Shown piece after piece: positions 22,549 through 33,829 of a stretch of 64,000 nucleotides of DNA. This DNA comes from Mantis religiosa (lineage: Eukaryota > Arthropoda > Insecta > Mantodea > Mantidae). Position numbers and translations under genes: made by a program. Every line of letters begins with the position of its first letter. The first letter of the stretch is position 1. The notes below the pieces were generated by a model. That model had not been told where the DNA came from. It was given only the letters and a program-made list of their open reading frames with translations, and did no database searches. The DNA is taken from positions 154,598,006 to 154,662,005 of the forward strand of contig CM060955.1 of NCBI GenBank assembly GCA_030765055.1, in the 5' to 3' direction.

Positions 22549-22855
22549 AGTGTTATTGTGTTATTTCCAGATTTCCTTTAAAATCCCCCTTTGTGATTCT
22601 TGTGATTCTTGAGAACACTAAACATTTTTCCACGTTGTTATTTACCTGGCATCTCAGTTTTTACTCTTGAGAAGGGACTATCGTTTAGATTCAGGTGATC
22701 CCGAAATATAAATATGCAGTGCTATCTTTACATTTAGTTTTGGGTGGTCTGCAATTTCTTCCATTTTCATTTTCAGTTTCTCCTCTTATGTAATACATAA
22801 CACCAAAAAGATAAGGTCACGAAGAAAATCAAACAAACAAGCAAACAACCTGTAG

Positions 22856-22993
22856 TTCAAATGTTCCGCCTCTTTCCTGAGTAGCTGTGACTACAGGGAC
22901 ACGCAGTGGAAGTCTCATAAAACTCAAAGTACACGTAGGATGTTATAGATGACGCGCAAGTTATAATTGCTTCGTTTATAATAATATTGCTTA
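22856..22993 (+). repeat. Core repeat copy 9
   Basis: Open frame but both zinc-finger-like cysteines are partly lost (FKCSASFLSS). Confidence 0.85.
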
Positions 22994-23967
22994 GCTATTA
23001 TGTATCTTTTATAAAAATATCACAACTGCTGTTCTAGTTTTGGTTTAAATCATATTGCAAATGTGAACTATGGCAAATTGCCGCTATACGATATACATTA
23101 ATCATACACTGCAACAAGAAATATTGTGTTTTGGAACAAAAGTCTGTAAAATTCTCTATAACCTCCAAAAATTGAACTGCTGCTGTGTGTGTTTTCCTGT
23201 ATTTTTCATTTTAATTTTTGAGACGTTCTCTAATTTATTTGTGAGTAAAGCTAGCGTGCTGTAAATATATCACACATAGTTCTGATGTCAAATGAATAAA
23301 AATTACTACTCTGATCTTTGGATGCAGAAGAGCTCTATACATTTCCGACGATCTTTCACGTAGTTCTCTTTTACAAATATAATATTTGGCAGAAGACATT
23401 CGTTCCATGAGAGACATTCTGTTTTGCCTTTACTTACATTTATAATTTAAAATATCTGTTAGTATGCGTGCGTGGAACTGAACATTCTTATGAATTTTTC
23501 GTAATTTATTTCGAACAATGTATTTCTAGAATTTAATTAAATCATTGCTGTAGTGGCAATACCTGTCTTTTACGAAAATGTTACACTTTAATTTTCTCAG
23601 CCGTGTTTGGAAATTCGGTTGTGCTTTTTAATGAGGCATAGGAAACTCGGTAGCATTTCTAAGTTTAGGAGCTGCTTCGGACACTCCATTGATTATTCAA
23701 ATTCTGTATTCTTGAAGACCTTAGAAATTTAAGAAATGTAGTGGTTCTAACGAAGCAAAAATTCAACATCTCCGGGTATAAGTTTCTGTTTAAAAAAACT
23801 CCACTACTGGCACCTGAAGTATATCTGAAGATGTTTCTACACTGAAAAAATATTTTGCGCAATTTTTAGTATTTAACATATTCATGTAACTAATCCGGAA
23901 TATACTAACATTCCCGCTGTCGTAAATGGAGCTACGGGAAGCATTACTTATAGCGTTGCCCAGGCAT

Positions 23968-24147
23968 TGTTCTAACGCTAGCGCAAGCAACAGCCGGCGC
24001 GTGGGCGAGCGCTGAACGCTTGCCGAGAAAGAGAGAAAGAGACAGAGATAGTCTGTAATCTCCCGCTGCATCGTTATTTTTATCGAACGGTTGATTAAAT
24101 TCTACAACAATGTGCGGAGTGTTAGTTGCAAGTGAATTGTTATTTGT

Positions 24148-24212
<65 letters not shown>

Positions 24213-24287
24213 CAGCTGTGTAGTAATCTGCAGTGTGCCACAGTGAATAAAGAGACCACCTTCAAGATTGCGTTTGTATAGTTTACA
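23968..24287 (+). mobile_element. LTR-like GC-rich insertion
   Basis: The sister block (near 56406) lacks this sequence. It starts TGTTCTAACGC, contains a GC-rich AGCCGGCGCGTGGGCGAGCG stretch, a GAGAAAGAGA run, a TG microsatellite and AATAAA at 24246, and may end GTTTACA at 24287. TG...CA ends and a GCAT/TCAT near-match flank suggest a degraded solo LTR. The boundaries are weak. Confidence 0.35.
24154..24209. repeat. (TG)28 microsatellite
   Basis: A pure 56-bp TG run, with a few interrupted TG units before it from 24144. Confidence 0.95.
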
Positions 24288-25120
24288 TCATTCTTCTCCT
24301 GTTAGGGTTGTTCAAAGCGAGTCTTTACTAAAATAAAGAGCATTTTAAATTTCTGCAACCAAGATTTTGAATTCTAAGAACGCACAAAGTTACAATATTT
24401 TTCTAGAAATTATTAAACATCTTGCTGAAGTATCATATTTTAATTAACTCTTGCCTTTCTGTGTTGAGAAATAAATGTCACTTTTAAGATATTTAACTAA
24501 TTATAAACATTTTAAATCTCCCATTTGTGTCTTTGATGTACGTTAATATATGTTAACTAATGACGCAATGGAAATAATTTCTGAAACAAATGTACCATGT
24601 ACCATAAGAGAAGCAAATATGAATCATCACATATGATAACAAAGACCCTGCATTGTTGTTAATGTTAACAATGGTGATGTAATAAAGTCTACACAAACAA
24701 CTATGAGAAAATGGCACATAAGAACAGATATTAAGTAAAACCTTTTCTACGCTTTGATAGAAGAAAAAAATCGCTGCATTTTATCCACTATTTGGGTAAA
24801 TTATTTCAAATGTCACGTATAACACGTTTTGAATTTCTCCATAAATTTACTCGCACAACATTTTAACTGTAAAAATATGTGTTTACCTCTTAAACTAATG
24901 TTATGTTGGACTACGTAGAAAAATAAATCGATTAGAAAAGCCGATTAGCAATAAGTAATACCCTCCTATGTACGGAAGCTGCAATCCCTTTAGTTGTAGG
25001 AATATGTACATTTCTTTTCGCAGCTCCAACTTCCTTGCAACATTTTATCTCGACTTAACAATCTTCCCTGACAGTAGAATGAATACAAATTCTGGATCCC
25101 TCTCCTTACCTTATCCCGCT
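24288..25120. other. AT-rich stretch, nothing recognised
   Basis: No conserved block, splice site pair or mobile-element motif was supported between the LTR-like insertion and the exon-like block at 25.13 kb. Confidence 0.4.
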
Positions 25121-25129
25121 TCGCCCCCT

Positions 25130-25400
25130 GCTGCAGTGGTTTTTATTTCTGGAGCGTATCGATGTAAGAAAGTTTGTACTTTCTTATTGTACGAATTTCT
25201 GGAGTAATTCCAATGCACATTCGTTGTAAATCCATCTTACACGAACTTAAAAATTAACAGAATGCTAGAAATGGAGCAATTACATACTTCCTTTGTAGAA
25301 AAGATGTTTGATTTCTCACTTAAACTGAAGAAACACGAAGGTCGCACCAAAACATAGCTACACTACTGTACCATAGAGAGCATTTATGAAAAACTAATCG
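25130..25400 (+). repeat. Exon-like Met-Asp-Val-Arg block, copy b
   Basis: Matches 1925-2290. The ATG is mutated (ATCGATG), and the reading is IDVRKFVLSYCTNFW followed by a stop. It precedes core copy 10 by about 150 bp, as copy a precedes core copy 1. Confidence 0.45.
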
Positions 25401-25545
25401 GAGTCGACCGCCAATAGGGATCATCCGCGCTTTCCTTAAATAAACATTTAATATTTTAGTAGAATACAATTTCTCCTCTAACTAATGTATGTAATCCTCT
25501 GCACTAAAAGAAAACGCCAAGAAGAAAACCGATACAAACGTGCAG

Positions 25546-25683
25546 TTCAAATGTCCCGCGTATTTCCAGAGTAGCTGTGACTACAGTGACACACAATGGA
25601 AGTCTCGTGTAACGCGAAGTACACGTAGGACGTCATAGATGTCGCGCAGGTTGCAATTGCTAAGTATATATCAATATGTCTTA
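25546..25683 (+). repeat. Core repeat copy 10
   Basis: Full-length, open frame; second Cys replaced (FKCPAYF). Confidence 0.85.
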
Positions 25684-25876
25684 GTTAGTAATAATATTTT
25701 TAAAAATTCTTCAGCACATGTATCCTTTTTCTGGTGTACACTAGTCCGTAAATGTGAATTACATTAAATTACAGCAATATGTTATATAAAAATAAATTTA
25801 TAACAACAACAACAAGCGTTGTGTTTCTGAATTAAAGTTTCCCAAGTTCTGTATAAGTATAAAAAATTCAACCGCG

Positions 25877-26780
25877 ATTGTCTATCAACCCAGAGAAAAG
25901 CCAAGCTATACTCTTCACTAAGCGTCACTTTCCCGCCAACCTCCCCGCATTTAATTATTCTGGCAGAAGGATAGAGTGGACAAATTCTCTAAAATACTTA
26001 GGTGTAAAGCTGGACAAGGGCCTAACTTTTCGGGGTCACATCCAGGAGGTGACTCATCGGGCATGCGGAGCTTCGGCTTCGTTATACCCCATGATGCGCT
26101 CAGGAATGCCGACACCCCTTAAGTTGCGCCTTTTTCAGGCTTTAATTCTTCCAATCATGTTTTATGCTTGTGAGATCTGGGGCATGGCCGCAGGATCCAA
26201 TCTGCGACAAATTCAGCGTGTACAAAATAGATGTCTTAGGGCCATCTATTCTGTTTGCTGGAGGTTTCCCGTGAGATACCTTCATGAAGCCTCATCTCTC
26301 CACTATGTGGAAGATGTCATTAGGCGCCGGGCTACAAAATTCTACGCGAGTTTGCCTCAACATCAGAGCGCCCTGGTTAGGTCTCTAGGGAACTACAGAA
26401 CAACCGAAAGACGCTACAAGCTATACCGGCTTCCCCGCATGGCATGCGGGCACACCCGGTAACAATAGATTACTTATTTCAACCTAAAATTACTACTGTT
26501 TGAATTTAATAGACATTCTAAATTAAACTCTTCCTAAAAATTATCACACCAGCGGTGCTAACATAGCGTTGCACCCGAATTGGCTACCATGAGGAGCTAC
26601 GGCTACCTCCTTTCTTTTCATCTATATTATCTTAAACCACCAACCTGCAAAACCCCACATTTCCTGTCATTAAGTGGTTAAGTCCGTGTAGGACAGGTAC
26701 ACGAATGACACACATCGTGCTGACCCTCAGTCAGCCGCCAGCTGCTTGAATGAATGAATGAATTAATTAATTTCTATATT
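25877..26780 (+). mobile_element. 5'-truncated LINE with reverse-transcriptase C-terminus
   Basis: The frame from 25878 to 26462 is open for 194 codons. It reads SINPEKSQAILFTKR, the motif LKYLGVKLDKGLTFRGHI, then LILPIMFYACEIWG and a C-terminal SLPQHQSALVRSLGNY before the stop. These are the thumb and C-terminal segments of a Jockey-type LINE. The catalytic YADD region is not included. A ~300-bp 3' untranslated region ends in GAATGAATGAATGAATTAAT, a simple-repeat tail. The flanks resume array sequence on both sides, so this is a typical truncated insertion. The open frame suggests a recent event. I could not define a target duplication. Confidence 0.85.
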
Positions 26781-27550
26781 TCTTTCCCATTATAACTAAG
26801 TGCCTGAAGTATTCTGTAAATATATCGTAGGTACCTCGTTCTAATAAGAGGCACTAAAAGTTTTGACGTTTGGATACAAAAGGGTTATATTGACGTTTTT
26901 GGCTGTACGCATTCTTGGCATTACAGACATCATTGTTTTTCCTTTGTCAAATTTACAATTTAAAACATCTTGTTGCATGTGTATGTAGTACTGAGCAATC
27001 ACATGAATTTTCGGGATTTCCTGTTGCTTGCACCTTTATAGCATTAAATTGAATCACTGCTGTTGTGGCTATATTTGTCTTTTAAGACTGTGTTATGCTT
27101 CAGGATTGTCAGCCCCGTTTACAAATTGCATTGCAGTTTTGGAAGAGGCGCTGAAAACGTCATTGAATTTTCAAGCTTAGATGCTTACACAAGATGCTCA
27201 TTTTCAGCAGCGTCTGTAAAGGACTAAAGAAGTAGATATAGAGGCGGTCCTTGAGCTATAGTCAAATACTTCAATGCTGGTCGCTAACTGTAACCTGGAA
27301 ATTGGGTTTGCCTTGTGTGGCCTATACATAAAAAATTATGACAAACTCCAATTTAACATATATATTGACAAATTCATACAAATAACAAGGAAAGCTCAAG
27401 AATTGGTTCACACCACGAAAATAAAAATGTATTTGACAAACTGTTTATTATAACAAGATCTACCTTTTCTATTATCTGTTACACTTTATTAGTTATATAA
27501 ATGACAGAAAGATTAAAGAGCGAGTCAGTTGGAGCATTTAATGTTATTTC
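26780..27550 (-). repeat. Monomer segment with P1/P2 remnants
   Basis: Colinear with 6680-7565. P1 is readable on the minus strand around 27.1 kb with stops; P2 lies near 27.4 kb. It ends at the damaged tRNA-like copy. Confidence 0.5.
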
Positions 27551-27625
27551 GGCATGTTGGCCATAGTAGCTCAGGTAGAGCGGCAGATCTGTGTTTCAAG
27601 TCCCGGCTAACACACTGGATATTTT
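27551..27625 (+). mobile_element. Damaged tRNA-like SINE head
   Basis: Same insertion as 7567-7639 (GGCCATAGTAGCTCAG, then TGTTTCAAGTCCCGGC) with the anticodon arm partly deleted. Confidence 0.55.
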
Positions 27626-27829
27626 CCGTTTGGCTCTACTCATTCAAAGCTGCAGCTTTGTTGTATACAAAAAACAATAGAGAACACCAAGATATGTTGT
27701 GCTTTTTGAAAACAGCAGTCCGCGAAATCCTTTATAACATCCAAGAATTCGGCGTTTGATATGTGTCCATGAAAATCTGGTTCTTAAGCTCAAATTATTT
27801 TTGAATAACTATAGCTACCATCTCGTTAT

Positions 27830-28220
27830 CCTAAAAATTAATTTAGTATTTTAAATTATTTGATTCTTATTTATTAGATACATATAAGCCTTCTTTGTGC
27901 AACAATTACTCACTGTAATAACTATTCTGTTTCTTTCTTATTAATATAAAGATCAATTAACACATCTCTGTTAAACTACAATGTGGGACAGCCCTTGGTA
28001 CAGTAGTAAGGGAGTTAATGAAAACTTAAAGTTATATTATCGATCTTTCTCTCTCTTCTTACATATTTCTAGATACACATATATCTTGGAGATCCACCAA
28101 TTTATTGTAATTAGGTTAAATAGTAAGGCAATTCAAAAATTTTATGCTTTATTTATTTACGTTCCGCAACAGCAAGCCATATCTGACGATGACACGAGTG
28201 AAATAATTCTCAAGTAAGCC
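27830..28220 (+). repeat. Block with 43-nt exon-like segment, copy 3
   Basis: Acceptor TTCTTACATATTTCTAG at 28072 is intact. The segment 28073-28114 is followed by GTTAAA, a weak donor. Confidence 0.5.
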
Positions 28221-28603
28221 GAAATAATGTGAATCTAATGTCTTTGAGAAGAAATATTAAAGTCTGTCTTGGCAAACTTAAAATATCCATTCTCTTGGCA
28301 ATTCACAAATTTTTCGCTCAGTCCACTTAGGGTGAGTTTGCTTTGATTTGAGAGCCACGACCTATACCTATATGGATCTGCTCTTACACATTCAACATTT
28401 TCGAAAAAGTTTCTAATTAAGGGACATTGCCTTATTTCGAATTTTTTTTTTTATTTCCAGGTGATACCAAAATATATACATATTTATACTGCAAACATGA
28501 CATTTAATTTTTAGTGGAGTGCAATTTCTTCTCTACCTACTATGTATAAACTACTTAACACTAAAAGGAGAGCACCACAAAGAAAACCGGTACAAACCTG
28601 CAG

Positions 28604-28741
28604 TTCAAGCGGCCCGCATGTTTCCTGAATAGCTGTGACTACAACGACACACAGTGGAAGACTCGTGCAACGCAAAGTACACTAAGGAAGCAATAGATGT
28701 CGGGCAGGTTGTAATTGCTATATGTATACCGATATGTCTTA
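28604..28741 (+). repeat. Core repeat copy 11
   Basis: Open frame (FKRPACFLNS). Confidence 0.85.
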
Positions 28742-29029
28742 GCTATTAAGAATATTTTACAACACATTAGAACATCGACTTTCCTTTCTAAGCTTAAACC
28801 ATATCCGAAATGTGAGCATGGAAAATTGTAGCTATACTATACACATAAACCAATATAGACCGAAAGGAAATATGGAATTTTGGAGCAAAAGTCTCCTAAA
28901 CCTGTATAAGTAGCAGAAATTTAACCGTTGATTTGCATTATTCCTATCCAATTATCTGGATAATAATTGATATTAATAACTGTAGCGCGCTGTAAATGTG
29001 GCGTCCATAATTCAATAACCTTGGTCTTT

Positions 29030-29620
29030 CAAATAAGATGCTCAAGTTGGTACTAAAGAGCTGTGTCCTTAGTTCAATAACCTTGGTCTTTCTAAATAAG
29101 GTGCTCAACTGGGTATAGAAGAGCTGTGTACGTTATGACGTTGACAGTAGACATTCGTACCGTCACAAACATCCTGCTTCATACTTTATTGTGCACATTC
29201 CTACGCAGCAGTTTTACTAAATTTCTGTTGATTATCATCATTGTAACATTGAATGAAATCAGCACTATAGCAGCAATACCTATTTTTTTAAGATTGTATT
29301 ATACTTTAATTTTGTCAGCTCTGTTTGGAAATTTGATTGTGCTTTATAGTAAGGCACTGAAAACGTGTTTAGTTTGGTTCCTATTTCGGATATTGAGTTT
29401 ATTGTATAAATTCTATAATATCTGCTATTCTCCAGGACCTTCGCAGTTTAACAAACTGAATGGTTCTAATGAAGGAAAGTCGTGGACATGTTCGTGTATA
29501 AGTTTCTATTTAAATAACAAACTCTACATACTGAATGTCTGAATTCTGTCACAACACGTTTCTACGCTGAACAAATTCAGTTAACAGTCCGGTTGTCGTA
29601 AATGGCGATGAAGCAAGTAT
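29030..29620 (-). repeat. Monomer segment, P1-like block
   Basis: Shares CTCAACTGGGTACAGAAGAG and TTTAGTTTGGTTCCTATTTC text with segments at 10.7, 49.0-50.5 and 62.0 kb. A plus frame (29126-29542, 138 codons, many hydrophobic residues) is open here, but its length is not kept in sister copies. The minus P1 frame is damaged. I treat both as non-functional. Confidence 0.4.
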
Positions 29621-29849
29621 TATTTATATGTATCTAAGTCTTAATTTATATTTTGGTTAAATCGGAACTTTTAACTAACTGTTGCTCTTCTGAGGTAAAA
29701 TATAGGTACAGTTCTCGCAGAACTAACTAAATTATAAAATTTGTAAGTCGCCCATTTCTATGTTTGATGAAGGATAATGTTAAGTAATGACGTCATAGCA
29801 ACAACTTGTAGGTCGCTATCTTTATTGCTCTAAATATATTTACTAAATA

Positions 29850-30197
29850 TTAACAAAGATTTTCATTAAAATTCAGGTTGCTAGAGGTATCAATGCTCAA
29901 CAATGCCATGCAGAATTACTGGAAGCTTGTGGTAGACCGACTTTACCATATCGTACCGTGGCTAGGTGAGCGAATACGTTTCGTAGAGGAAGGGAAGACG
30001 TGGGGCTCAGAGACCGCAATCAGCAAGTGATGATATGCATGTGAAGGCTGTTAGACCACAGCTAGGAGAACATCATTGTTGGACAGAAATGAGCCCATGT
30101 GACTTCGAGCTTTTTGCGAAAATGAAATTACCACTTAGAGGAGCTCCCTTTAGAACCAGACAGACAATTATACCAGAAGTAGAGCAGTCTGTTTGAT
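29850..30197 (+). mobile_element. Mariner deletion derivative, copy M3
   Basis: Same architecture as M1. The N-terminal helix-turn-helix is in pieces (ELLEACGRPTLPYRTVAR, then a stop). It then joins, without the catalytic centre, to EHHCWTEMSPCDFELFAKMK, LPLRGAPFRTRQTIIPEVEQ, SV and a stop. The last catalytic position (SPCD) is kept. It lies 757 bp before core copy 12. Confidence 0.7.
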
Positions 30198-30636
30198 ATT
30201 AGGACAACAAGACGCTGTGGATAGCATACGTCGGCTTCCTGATGTGTGGAGGAGGGTTCTTCATGTTAGAGCAAATTACTTCTAAGCACTGCATTAATGT
30301 AACTACTCCAAAAAGGTTTTATTTGTTGTTAGTTCAATAGCAGATTTTATTGAATATTTTCAACGTTTTGCAACATAAATGCATGCTTATTTTACATATT
30401 TTGTTGCATAAAATTCAATTTCTAATTATAAGCCACAAACGTAAACTAACTTTTAGAATTTTTGTACAAGAGAATAAAAAATGAAAGTATAAAGCACAAT
30501 AAAGGAATCCCAGATGAAATGTATTTGACGAAAACCTAGTTTTCATTTAAATAAAAATGTACGGGCAGCAGACGCTGTCTACTTTCATGAGTGTCTACAA
30601 ACAAATAAAGAAGAAAGAGATGTACAACTTGAGCAG

Positions 30637-30774
30637 TTCAAATGTTCCGCGTGTTTCGTGAGTAGCAGTGACTACAGCGACACAGAGTGGAATTCGCGTG
30701 CAACACGACGTACGCGTTGGATCTGATAGATGACGCAGAAGTTGTAATTGCTGTGTATACATTAATATGTCATA
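30637..30774 (+). repeat. Core repeat copy 12
   Basis: Open frame (FKCSACFVSSSDYSDTEW). It lies 480 bp before hAT copy C. Confidence 0.85.
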
Positions 30775-31116
30775 AATATTAAGAATATTTTTAAAACATT
30801 AGAATAGTTATGTTTTGTTTCGGTTCGAACCATGTGCTAAACGTGAATAACTGTTATCTTTTGTTATATTACATATAAAAATAAAATTAGACCGAAAAGA
30901 AATATTGTATTTTTGAACAAATGTCTCCTTAGACTTATATAAGTTCCATAATTCCAGCAAATTTTACATAATTTATTCCAATTAAGTTATATTACTTTTG
31001 AGATGGTGTGGACATTTGGTACTAACAACATTCGTAACATTATAGACACCGTGCTTTATGTTTTAATGTAAATAATCTGTACAGCTACTGCTGTAATAGA
31101 CAAAGTTAGAAAATCG

Positions 31117-32140
31117 TGTGCTGTGAAGTGTTTAGTGTAACTTTCCTACAAAAGTCACAGCATTTCTCGCTTCCCACAGCAAAAGGGGTCTGTGTGCCAT
31201 TTTTGCATGCACAAAAGTGTTTCGTTTTGATTTGCTTTCCCTGCACTTTGATTTGCTGTTGCATTGATGCTCTCCACTGGCTATTATCTGTCATCCTTCA
31301 ACATGGATACTAATACTCCAACACCTTCTACAAACATAGAGGTGCACTTGCACGTATTTACTTGCAGGTGGGAGTCAGGAATGTATGTTGGTACTCCTGT
31401 CTTTCTTTATTTACAATTCGAATTATTGGCTTTCTGAAAACAGTTGTTCAGTTCAAGTTACACTGTCATGATTGCTGGTATCACCACGTCTTTTATGTGC
31501 ACGTACATTAATTCGGTGAGCAGCTTAATCAGTTACCCATTCTCTACAGGAACCCTCGAGGAAAAAATGCAAAATAAGCAACAGGGTAGGCTAACACCAG
31601 AAATAAGTATAAAGCAGTGTGGAAAAGGAGGGAGAAATAATTCCTACACCAGGCACTTTAATTCCAAAGTGTATGAGCATAAGTGGGTATGTGGATGTCA
31701 AGAAAGAAATGCTCTGTTCTAGTTTCATGCCTGCTCTTCGGAAACAATGATGCTTGGAGCACAACGGAAGTGACAGGTATAGGTCACCTAATAGTGCTTA
31801 TTAGTAAGCAAAAACAAAACGTAAAGTATTTAAATAATGTACTACATTTAAGTTCTTTGGGCCATATGAACATTGCGACACAGTTAAGTCGTGCATATCA
31901 GGAGGCGAGACTGAAACATAAGAAGCAAGTTGGAAATAACAGACATGTGCTATCGCGTATAATTTATTGCATTCTGTTGTCAATGGAGAAGAGCATTGCC
32001 TCTAAGATGAAGGATTTTGACACCAGAGCCATTAAGAAGTTCTGCAATAGAAAGGACCGCCGCGTAGACTTCATACTTCGACATTAAGTAAGACCGTAAC
32101 CTTGTAGCGCACTCCTAATTTTATGCACCAGGTGCCACTG
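31117..32140 (+). mobile_element. Internally deleted hAT element, copy C (best preserved)
   Basis: From the ATG at 31303 (MDTNTPTPSTNIEVH) one frame runs to 31722, with a single TGA near 31435. It includes SYPFSTGTLEEKMQ, RLTPEISIKQCGKGGR and the zinc-finger part YEHKWVCGCQERNALF. A TAG and a one-base loss then shift it to the frame 31683-32087, which gives CLLFGNNDAWSTTEV, HLIVLISKQKQNVKYL, RAYQEARLKHKKQ and RHVLSRIIYCILL. It passes straight into MEKSIASKMKDFDTRAIKKF and DRRVDFILRH-stop, the transposase C-terminus. Only two lesions separate this copy from a continuous small protein of about 260 residues with a TTF zinc finger and no catalytic core. Confidence 0.8.
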
Positions 32141-32972
32141 TGTATATCTGCTTTTCATTAGTTCATTGTGACTCCGTATTATGTCTCTTTTAGTGCACTG
32201 TCTCTATAAATCCTTAAAGTAAGGTGAGTTCAAAAAACCTCTTCAGGGGTAGCGAATGTATTAAAATAAATAAAATTAAAAGCTACAACCCAAAATTAAT
32301 TTTGTAAATATTGTACAACATATTAAAAATGAGAACAAAATGCACAATGAAATAATCCGAAATAAAATGAAATCCTAGTCTTTATTCAAATGAAGGTTTA
32401 GAGGCAGCTGGCTTTGAACCTTCCAGAAGGTCAATAAACAAATAAAGAAGAAGAAGGAGAGGTGGACCTAAAATAAGTTTTATAACAAGTCTAGTTTACA
32501 GGTGTACTAAGATTTTGTGTATCTCTAACCATTTCCGAGTGATGTCAGGTGATGCCGAACGTGGCCATTCCCTGTAAATTACACATATGTGCTCCGTTTG
32601 TCATATAAATATCTTAAACATGTAGTATATGCATAAAAATATAAAATCAGTATTTTCAGATTCAAAACTTTCTGAAAAGTTTCTATTTAAGTGTAATTCT
32701 GCTATTGGGAGGTGTCCTTAAAAGATTTTCCTGTGTTATGTTTGAAGATGCTTAAAATATATCACTTATGTATTTGCCCGACTTTTGAGATTTGAAATAT
32801 GCAGGAAACAGTTATGTTCTTTTTAGATTCAGGAGATCCGAAAATATATATTTCCTTTTCAATTTTGTCATTCAATTTTTAGCTAGGACGCAACTTCTCC
32901 TCTACCTACTATACATGTGACACTTAACACCAAAAAGAGAACGCCAAGAAGAAATTCGGTATAAAACTGCAG
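32141..32972 (+). repeat. Post-hAT linker, copy 3
   Basis: Same anchors as 5549-6312 and 19703-20506; the donor-like GTAAGT near 32470 is changed to ATAAGT. Confidence 0.65.
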
Positions 32973-33110
32973 TTCAGATGTCCCGTGTGTTTCACGAGTA
33001 AATGTGACTAAAGCGACTACAGCGCAAGTCTCATATCACACGAAGTACATGTAGGATGTCACAGATGGCGCGCAAGTTATAATTGTTATGTATATATCAG
33101 TATATCTAAT
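32973..33110 (+). repeat. Core repeat copy 13
   Basis: Core with a stop (DTAA region) and a short deletion in the FRC frame. Confidence 0.8.
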
Positions 33111-33829
33111 CTGTTAAGAAGTTTTCACAAAATATTGGAACTATTATATTTTGTTTTGGTCTAAACCATATTTCAAGTGTGAACCATCGTAAATTATACC
33201 TATATTGCACACCAAAAAAGATATAACCTGACAGCGATTATTACACTTCTGCACAAATAACTGCAGGAGCCTGTATAAGCTTCAGAAATTCGACTCTTTT
33301 TTTATATTGATTGATATGTGGTGAAATTTAACACATCGGCATACTTGTCTTGGACTGGTTGAACTTGGTAAAGAGTGATACATTGAATATTGGAAAATCA
33401 ACTACTCGTGTGCTACAAGTGACGATGTGCAAAGTGAAACACTGCGAATAGAAGTAGTAAACAGTGGTGTTCGCGTTGAGCCCAGTTTGTGAGTGAACAG
33501 TGCTTGGAGTAAATAGTGACGCGTATTAAAGCCTAGTTTGTGAGTGAACAGTGCATAGTGACGCGTAATGAGCATATATCCGCCACAAAAGAGCGTGGGA
33601 CGCACAGCTGCGTGCCGTTTTTGCACGCAACAAGAGGCGTCCCCAAACAACGATGCCCTCAGGAAAAACTGCGGCTGACAGACATTGACTGCAGCCACAA
33701 GATGGTGGCGGCCGCAGTGACAATTGCAGCAGCGCTACCACCAGCTGGCAGTGGAGTGATCCCCCGAGGCGGTCGGCCGGCTGCCGACCGCTGGAGCTCT
33801 CCAACAGCGACCCGCCTTCGGGCCCCACA

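Larger units (their letters stand above)
20620..23960 (+). repeat. Long duplicated block, copy 1
   Basis: Colinear with 53640-56406. Both begin GCAAGTAAGATGTAAAT and end near GTAAATGGAGCT. This copy is longer by a 494-bp solo LTR and some smaller gains. The block includes a core copy (22856) and a P1-type minus-strand segment. Outside those I see no recognisable coding sequence. Confidence 0.75.

Noticed and set aside
29126..29542. 138-codon plus-strand frame rich in hydrophobic residues
   Set aside because: Length is not kept in the sister segments at 50.3 and 62.0 kb, and the opposite strand carries the P1 remnant; likely a chance frame in AT-rich repeat DNA.
18702..32140. 8-bp target duplications proving hAT ends
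   Set aside because: Sequences flanking CAGTG and CACTG do not match in any copy; only five terminal bases are inverted.
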